This document shows, piece by piece, positions 8,222 through 15,050 of a stretch of DNA of 40,541 nucleotides. The position numbers were made by a program, and so were the translations under genes. How positions within the stretch are numbered: position 1 is the first letter of the stretch; the number at the start of each line of letters is the position of its first letter. This DNA comes from a virus, in IMG/VR virus record IMGVR_UViG_3300049811_000823, positions 1-40,541 of that record. One strand, 5' to 3'. The notes below the pieces were generated by a model. It was not told where the DNA came from. It searched no databases and saw only the letters and a list, made by a program, of their open reading frames with translations.

Positions 8222-9003
8222 GCAACCCCTTCGAACGGCATTGCATCGGCCACCTCTCCGCCTCGTCCCTCAATCTCTGGGCGGCGGAACCAGCGCTCTG
8301 GATCATGGAACGCCTGCTCGGGCGGCGATCGCCATCGGGTATTCCCGCCGCGCGCGGCAAGGCGGTCGAGGCCGGCGTCAATATCGGCCTGCACGATCCG
8401 GCGCTTCCGGTTGAGGCCTGCATCGCGGAAGCGGAAAGCGCCTTCGATCGCGAGACCGCGCTCAATCCCGATCCGCGCCGCGATGAGGAACGCAAGAAGC
8501 TGCCGGGCTATGTGCGCGGCGCGCTCGCCGAACTCCGGCAATATGGCATGCCCGATGCCGATGGCTATCAGGGTAAGGTCGAAATCCGGCTGGACGATAT
8601 CGCCGTGCCGGTGATCGGCTTCGTCGATTGGCGGTTCTCGGCCCATGGCCTGATCGTCGATCTCAAGACCACCGAGCGCCTGCCATCGGCGATCGGCGCG
8701 AGCCACGGACGCCAGGGCGCGGTCTATGCCACCGCCCATGGCAATTTCGGGATGCGCTTCGCCTACGCCAAACCCGCTCCGGCCAAGGGCGATGGGCGGC
8801 AGGTCCAGGTTCTCGAAATGTCGGGCGATGACGTGCGCGCCCATCTGGCGGCGCTTCGGCTGATCGCCCTCTCGCTCGGGCGCTTCCTCGCCCTCTCCCA
8901 TGACGCCCGCGAGCTCGCGGGTCTCATCGTTCCGGACTTCGACAGTTTCTACTGGTCGGACCCATCCGTTCGCGCGGCTGGCCGGGATGTCTTCGGGTTC
9001 TGA
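8218..9003 (+). CDS. PD-(D/E)xK exonuclease, RecB/Cas4-like
   Basis: A 261-residue phage recombination nuclease. The core motifs are GFVDWRF (D137), LIVDLKTTE (D148 and K150, the D-x-K of the active site) and HGRQGAVYA (Q166), which is the standard RecB/Cas4-type arrangement. The N-terminus SASSLNLWAAEP is also typical of this family. It probably resects linear DNA ends for recombination or late replication. The ATG overlaps the upstream stop (ATGA). The SSB-like gene follows 43 bases later, a usual exonuclease/SSB pairing. No annealing protein (Beta, Erf or RecT type) is recognisable nearby. Confidence 0.85.
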   Translation: MSNPFERHCIGHLSASSLNLWAAEPALWIMERLLGRRSPSGIPAARGKAVEAGVNIGLHDPALPVEACIAEAESAFDRETALNPDPRRDEERKKLPGYVRGALAELRQYGMPDADGYQGKVEIRLDDIAVPVIGFVDWRFSAHGLIVDLKTTERLPSAIGASHGRQGAVYATAHGNFGMRFAYAKPAPAKGDGRQVQVLEMSGDDVRAHLAALRLIALSLGRFLALSHDARELAGLIVPDFDSFYWSDPSVRAAGRDVFGF

Positions 9004-9046
9004 ACCCGTGAACCGCTCAAGGCTCACCGCTCAAAGGAGACAAGCA

Positions 9047-9682
9047 ATGGCCCTCAATATCGGCGCGTCCGGCGCGATCCGGCCCTACGTCAAGTACAAC
9101 GCCAAGTCGGACAAGTGGTTTGTCCGCGCCGAAGGCGGCGGCGATCTGGAAATCGCTCGCCCCACCTTCCTGCTCGACCTCGCGAACATCCGCACCGGCT
9201 GGCTGCATTTCGCGGACGGGCAAGCGCCCCAACGCCTGATCGATCCGGCGCTGGACCGCACCGCGCCAAATCCCGGCGAGGGCTTCAAGCGCGGCTTCGT
9301 GGTGATGGCCTTTTCGCCGAAGTTCTTCGGCGGCGCCGTCGAGATGGCGTCGGCCTCGATCCATGTCTCGAACGCAATCCGTGATGTTTATGCGGTGTTC
9401 GAGGAACAGTCCGGGCGAACGGAGAACCGCGGCAAGGTGCCGGTGATCGCCTGCACCGGCTCGGATGCCATGAAGGACAAGTACGGCACCAACTACCGGC
9501 CGAAGCTTGAACTGACGAAGTGGGTCGATCGCCCGGCCGAGTTTCCGGACGCCTCGCCGGTCGAAGAGAGCGAAGTCTGGAAGGGCAACGCCGCCGCAAC
9601 GTCGAGGCCCGCGCCTGCCGGCCACGTGCCGCCACCCGCCGCGAAGCCTGCGCCGCAACCGGTCTACGAGACCGACTTCTGA
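9047..9682 (+). CDS. Phage single-stranded DNA-binding protein (SSB-like family)
   Basis: A 211-residue protein that I recognise as a family found beside phage recombination nucleases. Conserved-looking blocks are KYNAKSDKWFVR, GWLHFADGQAPQRL and YGTNYRPKLELTKWVDRP. The last ~45 residues are a Pro/Ala-rich linker that ends in an acidic-aromatic tip (VYETDF), like the C-terminal tail by which SSB proteins recruit partners. The OB fold itself is inferred. The ATG at 9047 has a perfect AAAGGAGA site at 9034-9040 and is preferred over a longer in-frame start inside the nuclease gene. A strong hairpin follows the stop. Confidence 0.65.
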   Translation: MALNIGASGAIRPYVKYNAKSDKWFVRAEGGGDLEIARPTFLLDLANIRTGWLHFADGQAPQRLIDPALDRTAPNPGEGFKRGFVVMAFSPKFFGGAVEMASASIHVSNAIRDVYAVFEEQSGRTENRGKVPVIACTGSDAMKDKYGTNYRPKLELTKWVDRPAEFPDASPVEESEVWKGNAAATSRPAPAGHVPPPAAKPAPQPVYETDF

Positions 9683-9687
9683 TCCTT

Positions 9688-9715
9688 CGGCGCTCCCGGA
9701 CCACCGGGAGCGCCG
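9688..9715 (+). terminator. 12-base-pair hairpin after the SSB-like gene
   Basis: CGGCGCTCCCGG pairs perfectly with CCGGGAGCGCCG around an ACCA loop, six bases after the stop codon. The following bases are pyrimidine-rich (CCCCTTCGCC) but not a true U-tract, so it may attenuate transcription or protect the mRNA 3' end rather than stop transcription fully. Confidence 0.6.
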
Positions 9716-9758
9716 CCCCTTCGCCTTTCCCTGAACCCTTCAACGCGCGGGAGCGCGA

Positions 9759-11996
9759 ATGACGACGCACGCGCCAGCAATCGAGCCCGATCGCGACGCG
9801 ATGCTCCGCCATGTCGAACTGGTGTTCGGCGGCGGCTTCGACGGTGCGCTCGATGGGCTGGTCGAACTGGCGTGGACCGATCCGGTGACCGGCTCGCTGC
9901 GCAACGCGCAACTCTTCGGCACCGATCAACTCGAAGAACTCGTTAACCGCGCCGCTGAGCTCAATCGCATCGAGCGCTGCAACGTCTATGTCGGCGCCGC
10001 GCTCCGCAAACCCGGCACCGCGCTGGCGAAGCGCACGGCTGATTCCGATTTCCATTCCGCGCCGTTTGCCTGGGCCGATATCGATCTTGATCGCGTCGAT
10101 GCCGCGGTCCGAATGACGAAGGCGGCGGGCATGCCGGCGACCATGACCGTCGTCACCGGCCGGCATCCCCACACGCGCGCTCAATTCTGGTGGCGGCTTG
10201 TGGATGCCGAACGGGATGGGGCGGCAATCAAGGCGCTTTGCTCGCAGCTCGGCCTCGCGCTTGGTGGCGATAGCACCGTTTCGAACCCCGGCCGCGTGCT
10301 CCGGCTCGGCGGATCGATCGCGTGGCCGCTCAAGCCCGGGCGGGTCGTTGAGGCCACCGAGGTCCATATACCTGAGGACGATCGCCCGCCGGCCTATTGG
10401 GCGTCGGCGCTCGAGCAGGCCTTCGCGGCTCCAGCCCCGCTCCTTCAGACGGCTCCGGCATCGTTGGAGCCATCTGCTCCACCGGATGCGCCGGCGCCTT
10501 CGAAACCGACGCCACTCGATCTGCCGATCGGCAGTTTGTCGGTCGAGGCAGCGCTGGCCGCGATCCAGCGCAACGATCACTGGCACCACAACGCCGTTCG
10601 GCTCGTCGGCAACTGGGTCGCGCGCGGATTGTCGAACGCCGAGATCCTCGCTTTCGCGCCCGCCTTGACGATCGGCAACGCACCGGACGGGCGAAGCTAC
10701 ACGCCCGAGCAGACCCGCCTTCAGCTCAACTCGATGATCACGGGCGCGCGGCGCAAGTGGAACCTGCCGAACCCAGTCGTGACGATCGAGGACAAGCTTC
10801 CGCCGCCTCCGCTCGAAATCGAATGGGAGGATGGCGCCAGCGCCGCCATGATCCCGCGCCGCCGATGGCTCGTCGGCTCCTTTGCGATCCGCGGTCACCT
10901 GACCTTGCTCGTGGCGCCGCCCGGTGCGGGCAAATCCACGCTTGGTATCGCGCTGGCAGTAGCCGGTGTAACCGGCCGCGGCGAGATCGTCGGCGAAACC
11001 GTTCACGAGACGATCAAGGCGTGGGTCTGGAACAACGAGGACGACAAGCTCGAACTGCGCCGCCGCCTGGCGGCGATCATGCAGCAATGGAACGTCGCGC
11101 CCGCTGATCTGCGTGGACGCCTCGGTCTCAACTCCGGCTCTGAGCGCCCACTCGTCATCGCCAAGGCGACCAAGGACGGCGCGGTGGTGCGCCTGCCGGA
11201 TATCGAAGCCATCATCGAACGGGTGAAGGCCGAAGGCATCGGCCTCCTGATCGTCGATCCTTTCGTCGAAACCCACGAAGTCGACGAGAACAACAACGCC
11301 CAGATCAAGGCCGTCGCCGCCATGTGGCGCGAGGTGGCCCGGCGCGGCGATTGCGCGGTCGTCGTCGTCCACCACACCGGCAAGCCGCCTTCGGCGTCGC
11401 CCGATGCCTGGACCGGCTCGCTGTCGGCCTCGCGAGGCGCCTCGTCGCTCGGCGGCGTTGCGCGGATTATGCGCACGCTCTTCGCCATGTCGCAGAGCGA
11501 CGCCGACAAGTTCGGCCTTGATGCGGAGGATCGCCGCCTGTGGGTGCGGCTCGATGATGCGAAGGCGAACCTGTCGCTCGCGTCCGGATCGGCGCGCTGG
11601 TTCAAGCGCGTCTCAATCATCATCGCCAATGGCGAGGAAGTCGGCGCGCTGGTGCCCGGCGATCCGAACGAGCGTGCGCCGCAAGCCGATCGCGCCGCCG
11701 AAATCGAAAGCGCGCTGTTCGAGGCGATCCGAGCCGCCTGGAACGCAGGCGCGCCGCTCTCCGAACAACCTCGAGCGAAGGATCGCTATGCGCCCGGGAT
11801 CGTCGGCAAGGCGCTGCGGATCGCGTCCGAAACCGTCGCGGATGTGCTGTCCCGCCTAATGGGCGGCGGCGCGATCGAGCGCACGCTCTTCGACGCCAAG
11901 ACCAAGACCTACGGCCTGCGGATCGTCCCCTTGGATGAGCGCGATCTGCGCTCCGAGCGGCGCCGAAATCATGAACCCGAGGAGGCGTTCAAATGA
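9759..11996 (+). CDS. Phage primase-helicase (primase-polymerase-like domain plus RepA-type AAA ATPase)
   Basis: A 745-residue replication protein. The N-terminal half looks like an archaeo-eukaryotic-type primase: ADIDLD (~106-111) as the metal-binding motif, VVTGRHPHTRAQFWW (~130-144), and GDSTVSNPGRVLRLGG (~169-184), whose R-V-L-R-L-G block is typical. A Pro/Ala-rich linker (~225-250) follows. The C-terminal half is a RecA-fold hexameric helicase: Walker A APPGAGKST (~385-393), Walker B GLLIVDPF (~494-501), then VVVVHHTGKP. It should open the origin and prime DNA synthesis. The stop overlaps the next small ORF (ATGA). An iteron-like repeat array lies just downstream. Confidence 0.88.
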   Translation: MTTHAPAIEPDRDAMLRHVELVFGGGFDGALDGLVELAWTDPVTGSLRNAQLFGTDQLEELVNRAAELNRIERCNVYVGAALRKPGTALAKRTADSDFHSAPFAWADIDLDRVDAAVRMTKAAGMPATMTVVTGRHPHTRAQFWWRLVDAERDGAAIKALCSQLGLALGGDSTVSNPGRVLRLGGSIAWPLKPGRVVEATEVHIPEDDRPPAYWASALEQAFAAPAPLLQTAPASLEPSAPPDAPAPSKPTPLDLPIGSLSVEAALAAIQRNDHWHHNAVRLVGNWVARGLSNAEILAFAPALTIGNAPDGRSYTPEQTRLQLNSMITGARRKWNLPNPVVTIEDKLPPPPLEIEWEDGASAAMIPRRRWLVGSFAIRGHLTLLVAPPGAGKSTLGIALAVAGVTGRGEIVGETVHETIKAWVWNNEDDKLELRRRLAAIMQQWNVAPADLRGRLGLNSGSERPLVIAKATKDGAVVRLPDIEAIIERVKAEGIGLLIVDPFVETHEVDENNNAQIKAVAAMWREVARRGDCAVVVVHHTGKPPSASPDAWTGSLSASRGASSLGGVARIMRTLFAMSQSDADKFGLDAEDRRLWVRLDDAKANLSLASGSARWFKRVSIIIANGEEVGALVPGDPNERAPQADRAAEIESALFEAIRAAWNAGAPLSEQPRAKDRYAPGIVGKALRIASETVADVLSRLMGGGAIERTLFDAKTKTYGLRIVPLDERDLRSERRRNHEPEEAFK

Positions 11997-12214
11997 CCTT
12001 GAATGAACAGCGGAGACGCGGCGGAGACATCCGCCAAGTGCTTGATTTCATTGGAGGCGGAAACGTCGCGGAGACGCGGAAACGTCCCGCTAAGCCGTTG
12101 ATTTCAAAGCGGAGACGGAAACGGAGACAGGCCGGTATCCCCTTCGGGGATACCGCGCGGGCGCGCACGCGAGGGCGTGCCGCGCCGCGCTTGCCTCGGA
12201 GGGCGCTGGCATGA
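11993..12214 (+). CDS. Small very basic ORF spanning a repeat array
   Basis: A 73-residue ORF with a high Arg content (PLISKRRRKRRQAG, then ARARTRGRAAPR). A strong AGGAGG sits at 11980-11985, and the ORF overlaps both neighbours as ATGA, so it is probably translated. Its composition, however, is dictated by DNA repeats and hairpins at 12011-12180, and the peptide has no recognisable domain. It could be a nucleic-acid-binding peptide, or translation across the region may only couple the flanking genes while the DNA itself is functional. Confidence 0.5.
   Translation: MTLNEQRRRGGDIRQVLDFIGGGNVAETRKRPAKPLISKRRRKRRQAGIPFGDTARARTRGRAAPRLPRRALA
12011..12128. repeat. Iteron-like array of CGGAGAC, candidate phage origin
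   Basis: CGGAGAC occurs five times, starting at 12011, 12022, 12069, 12110 and 12122. TTGATTTCA occurs twice (12042 and 12099, 57 bases apart), and CGGAAACGTC occurs twice (12057-12066 and 12076-12085). The array lies directly after the primase-helicase gene and is followed by two perfect hairpins. This is the arrangement expected of an initiator-bound origin, though no initiator binding is proven. Confidence 0.55.
12134..12154. repeat. Perfect 9-base hairpin GGTATCCCC-TTC-GGGGATACC
   Basis: A 9-base-pair stem with a three-base loop, right after the CGGAGAC array. There is no U-tract, and it is inside an ORF, so it is not a usual terminator. It could be a single-strand initiation site of the candidate origin or an mRNA structure that controls translation of the next gene. 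A second hairpin, GCACGC/GCGTGC, is at 12165-12180. Confidence 0.6.
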
Positions 12215-12918
12215 CGGCCGCCCTGAAGTCGATGCCCGCCGCCGATCTGGCGAAGGCCTCGCTCGATCGCCTCGATGCGGTGGCTTCGGCAATGGAACGC
12301 AAGTGGGGAATTGATCGCCTTCCGAAGCTTGTCGATGCGCCGCTGGCCGTTCGGTTTCGGTCTCAGGCCGAACGCCTCGACGAGGCGATCCGTTCGGATG
12401 TTTCGACCGCGGTCTCGGCCCAGGCCGAAGCGATGCTGCGCGCCTGGAATGCGCTCGATGCCGCAGCGCTCGCCGCCGGTTGGAAGCCGCTCGCGCCCAC
12501 GATCTGGGAAACCGTGCTGCCCGAAACCGGCGAGGTGATCGCCATCGTGCGCGATTCCGACGAGGCCCTCGCGCTGGGACACGAACGCAAGGGCGCGGTC
12601 TGGACGCTCGCCGAAGTGGCGATTGCGATCGAAGCCTTCGGCGAAACGGTGCGCGCGGCGAAAGAGGCCTTCCCCGGCGCCGAAGTCACCGCGGTTCGGC
12701 CCGCAGGCGCAACCGCCAAACTTGCGATCGGTGCTGCCGCGCCTGTCGTGGCCACAGAACGCGAAACGAAGGCCGCCCGCAAACTGCCTGCCCGAAATCG
12801 CCGAAGCCGTTCTGCGGGCTTCGCTGGGCTTTACGCGCCGCTGCTCGATCCCCGCCCCGAAATCCCTTCAACCAAGCCGCCGATCGATTGGGAACGCGGC
12901 GACGACATCCCGTTCTAG
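12211..12918 (+). CDS. Hypothetical early protein with SSB-type C-terminal tail
   Basis: I do not recognise the 235-residue body. Residues ~1-100 are helical and Ala-rich. Residues ~101-180 contain beta-like stretches (ETVLPETGEVIAIVRDSDEA). A basic, Pro-rich segment (~180-225) leads to the end IDWERGDDIPF. That tip is very close to the DDDIPF tail of bacterial SSB, which docks replication and repair enzymes. The protein may therefore join the replication complex or bind single strands. The ATG overlaps the upstream stop (ATGA) and has GGAGG 8-9 bases before it. The resolvase gene follows after 14 bases. Confidence 0.7.
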   Translation: MTAALKSMPAADLAKASLDRLDAVASAMERKWGIDRLPKLVDAPLAVRFRSQAERLDEAIRSDVSTAVSAQAEAMLRAWNALDAAALAAGWKPLAPTIWETVLPETGEVIAIVRDSDEALALGHERKGAVWTLAEVAIAIEAFGETVRAAKEAFPGAEVTAVRPAGATAKLAIGAAAPVVATERETKAARKLPARNRRSRSAGFAGLYAPLLDPRPEIPSTKPPIDWERGDDIPF

Positions 12919-12932
12919 CTCAGGAGGAACCC

Positions 12933-13466
12933 ATGCTTGCCCTCGCCCTTGCAAACCCCGCCATCCCGCCGGCGCCCGGCGTGACGCCGCCACCGTCGCG
13001 AACGATCCTCGCGCTTGATCTTGGAACCCGAACCGGATGGGCCGTGCTGCCGCGCTCGGGCCGGATTGCCTCGGGCGTGACAGAATTCCGTCCTGGCCGC
13101 TTCGAAGGCGCGGGCATGGCGTTTCTGCGCTTCGAGAAATTCCTCGCCGATCTCAACCGCGACGCTGGCCCGTTTGACGCCGTGGTGTTCGAGGAAGTCC
13201 GCGCCCATGCCGGAACGCTTGCCGCGCAGGTCTATGGCGGCTTCCTCGCCCATCTCACCGCGTGGTGCGAGCGCAAGGCCGCGCCCTATCTCGGCGTGCC
13301 CGTGACAACCATCAAGCGCCATGCCACCGGCAAGGGCAACGCGCCGAAAGAGGACGTGATCCGCGCCGTGCGGGCGCAAGGCTTCCTGCCGAAGGACGAC
13401 AACGAGGCCGATGCGCTGGCGCTTCTCGCCTGGGCCATCGCCAACGACATCGGAGGCGCACAATGA
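12933..13466 (+). CDS. RuvC-like Holliday junction resolvase
   Basis: A 177-residue RNase H-fold nuclease. Residues 25-38 (ILALDLGTRTGWAV) carry the first catalytic Asp, D29, with the typical DxGxxxTG run. VVFEEVRAH (84-92) supplies the acidic residues E87/E88, and DDNEADALALL (155-165) supplies E158 and D160 at the end, as in RuvC. It probably resolves branched replication or recombination intermediates before packaging. The ORF continues upstream in frame, but the ATG at 12933 is chosen because of the AGGAGG at 12922-12927. Its stop overlaps the next ATG (ATGA). Confidence 0.88.
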   Translation: MLALALANPAIPPAPGVTPPPSRTILALDLGTRTGWAVLPRSGRIASGVTEFRPGRFEGAGMAFLRFEKFLADLNRDAGPFDAVVFEEVRAHAGTLAAQVYGGFLAHLTAWCERKAAPYLGVPVTTIKRHATGKGNAPKEDVIRAVRAQGFLPKDDNEADALALLAWAIANDIGGAQ

Positions 13467-13891
13467 CCAAGCGCCTGTCTGGACCGCTGTCGCCGAATGA
13501 GATCGAGGACCGCTTCGAGGAGGCCGCCCGCACCCTGCGCCGCCTGCCTGACGACAAGCCGCAGGGCTATTTCAACGTGTGGCCGCCGATCGTGCGAACG
13601 ACATGGGAGATCATGGCCATGGAGCGCCAGCCCATGAAGGTCTGGGCGACGCCGCAATCCATCGACCGCATGGACGAATGCTTCGCCTGGCTGTTCTGGC
13701 TCGAACCCGACGAGGCGCGCGTGGTGTGGCTGCGCGCCGAGGGCATGCGGTGGAAGCCAATCTGCCGAAGGCTCGGCGTGAGCAGGGCGACAGCCTGGCG
13801 CTGGTGGGCGACCGCGCTGATCAAGATTAGCCATCGCCTCAAGGCCGACGACAAGGCGCGCATGCCGAAGCCGAGGAAACAGGCGTCATGA
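13463..13891 (+). CDS. DUF6362-family phage HTH protein
   Basis: A 142-residue protein that I recognise as DUF6362: LEDRFEEA-type N-terminus (IEDRFEEAARTLRRLP), VWPPIVRTTWEIMAMERQ in the middle, and a C-terminal helix-turn-helix, RAEGMRWKPICRRLGVSRATAWRWW (~100-124). The last segment resembles sigma-70 region 4-like HTHs. The molecular role is not established to my knowledge; a late-gene or operator-binding regulator is plausible because it is the last gene of the early operon and precedes a repeat-rich spacer and the late genes. GGAGG precedes the ATG, which overlaps the resolvase stop (ATGA). Confidence 0.8.
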   Translation: MTKRLSGPLSPNEIEDRFEEAARTLRRLPDDKPQGYFNVWPPIVRTTWEIMAMERQPMKVWATPQSIDRMDECFAWLFWLEPDEARVVWLRAEGMRWKPICRRLGVSRATAWRWWATALIKISHRLKADDKARMPKPRKQAS

Positions 13892-14172
13892 ACCACGCCT
13901 CCTCGCGCGCGCGTAGGGGCGACTTGAACGCGCATTCGACGACGCAGGCGCGGCCCTCGCCAGCGCTGAACAGGCGCATATCGACGCCAGTTCGTCGAAC
14001 TTCGAGCGAGACAAATTCCGAGGTTTTCGCGATATTTGTTGGCATGATCGCGAGAGGTGCAGGCATCGACACCACGATCCCCAGAGCACTCGCATTCGAA
14101 CGCACACCACGACGACAACGCGCATTCGACGCACGCATGCGGCGCGAAACTGCCGATCCCCGCCCCGATTAG
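13888..14172 (+). CDS. Doubtful small ORF in repeat-rich spacer
   Basis: A 94-residue frame that begins in an ATGA overlap with the DUF6362 stop and has a weak GAGGA upstream. The product is Arg/Ser/Thr-rich with no recognisable domain, and it spans three copies of the DNA repeat CGCATTCGA. Reading in other frames is also open. I list it because of the overlap, but it may be noncoding. Confidence 0.3.
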   Translation: MNHASSRARRGDLNAHSTTQARPSPALNRRISTPVRRTSSETNSEVFAIFVGMIARGAGIDTTIPRALAFERTPRRQRAFDARMRRETADPRPD

Positions 14173-14306
14173 GTTCTTCCCGGCCCTCAACGTATGCGGG
14201 CGGCGGCAGCGCGATCCTTTGCTAGCGGCAGGTTCGCGAACCGGGTTCGCACCCCGCCCTTGAGGTTCGCGGGTTCGCACCCCGGTTCGCATCAAACGGA
14301 GACACA
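13892..14306. promoter_or_regulatory. Repeat-rich spacer before the DNA-modification genes
   Basis: Apart from one doubtful ORF, this 415-base stretch shows no gene. It holds an exact 15-mer direct repeat, AACGCGCATTCGACG, at 13927-13941 and 14117-14131, a third CGCATTCGA at 14091-14099, and the GGTTCGC array at 14231-14290. The array sits directly before the ParB-like gene and looks like a regulatory or partition-type binding site. Confidence 0.5.
14231..14290. repeat. GGTTCGC array with palindrome
   Basis: Five GGTTCGC copies start at 14231, 14244, 14264, 14272 and 14284. The first is part of the perfect 12-base palindrome GGTTCGCGAACC (14231-14242). The 14-mer GGGTTCGCACCCCG occurs twice (14243-14256 and 14271-14284). 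The cluster ends 16 bases before the ATG of the ParB-like gene, so it is a likely operator for that operon. Confidence 0.65.
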
Positions 14307-15050
14307 ATGCTCGCCATCGAGACCCGCCCGATTGCGCGGCTGATCCCCTATGTCCGCAACGCGCGGACCCATTCGGGCGATCAGATTGCGCAGATCGCGG
14401 GCTCGATTGCCGAGTTCGGCTTCGTGAACCCGGTGCTGATCGGCGCCGATGATGTGATCATCGCCGGCCACGGCCGTGTTCTCGCCGCCGAGAAGCTTGG
14501 GCTCGCCGAGGTTCCGGTCATCGTGCTTTCGCATCTGTCGGAATCGCAGCGCCGGGCGCTGGTGATCGCCGACAACCGGATCGCGGAGAATGCGGGCTGG
14601 GATGAGGCCATGCTCAAGGCCGAAATCGCCGCCCTGCACGAAGACGCCTTTGATCTCGACCTTCTGGGCATTGCCGAAGAAGAACTCGGCCGGTTGCTCG
14701 ATGGCCTCGACGCCGAAACTGGCGGCGATGGCGCGCCGGATGGAGAGCAATCGTCCGATGCCTCAACCGAAACCGGGCGCGCGACCCTTGCCGAGCGCTT
14801 CGGCATTCCGCCCTTCTCGGTTCTCGATGCCCGCAAGGGCTGGTGGCAGGATCGCAAGCGGGCCTGGATCGATCTCGGCATCCGCTCCGAACTTGGACGC
14901 GGCGAAGGCGCGACCTATGGCGTCGCCGACGGCGTGACCGAGCCCGGCCTCAATCATTATCGCAACAAGAACAATGCGGCGCCCGGCGGCTCACCCCGCC
15001 CGCTGGATCGCGGCTGGACCGGCAAGAAGGACAAACCCGCCCATGGCTAA
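14307..15050 (+). CDS. ParB/Spo0J-like domain protein paired with a DNA methyltransferase
   Basis: A 247-residue protein. Residues ~5-95 form a ParB-like N-terminal domain: IARLIPYVRNARTHSGDQIAQIAGSIAEFG is read in two blocks, then NPVLIGADDVIIAGHGRVLAA with the G-H-G-R nucleotide/substrate motif, and VIVLSHLSESQRRAL. The C-terminal part (RFGIPPFSVLDARKGWWQDRKRAW) is the linker usually found between ParB and methyltransferase domains in phage fusion proteins. Here the two are separate frames that overlap by 8 bases. It probably targets or regulates the methyltransferase rather than plasmid partition. The start has ACGGAGA upstream. The binding site may be the GGTTCGC array just before it. Confidence 0.8.
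   Translation: MLAIETRPIARLIPYVRNARTHSGDQIAQIAGSIAEFGFVNPVLIGADDVIIAGHGRVLAAEKLGLAEVPVIVLSHLSESQRRALVIADNRIAENAGWDEAMLKAEIAALHEDAFDLDLLGIAEEELGRLLDGLDAETGGDGAPDGEQSSDASTETGRATLAERFGIPPFSVLDARKGWWQDRKRAWIDLGIRSELGRGEGATYGVADGVTEPGLNHYRNKNNAAPGGSPRPLDRGWTGKKDKPAHG

Noticed and set aside
9285-11375. Long minus-strand open frame (696 codons) opposite the primase-helicase gene
   Set aside because: It lies fully within a gene with clear domain motifs, is Arg/Asp/Gly-rich as GC-rich shadow frames are, and has no ribosome binding site or known domain.
13927-14290. CRISPR array in the repeat-rich spacer
   Set aside because: The repeats are short (7-15 bases), irregularly spaced and partly overlapping; there are no uniform spacers and no cas genes.
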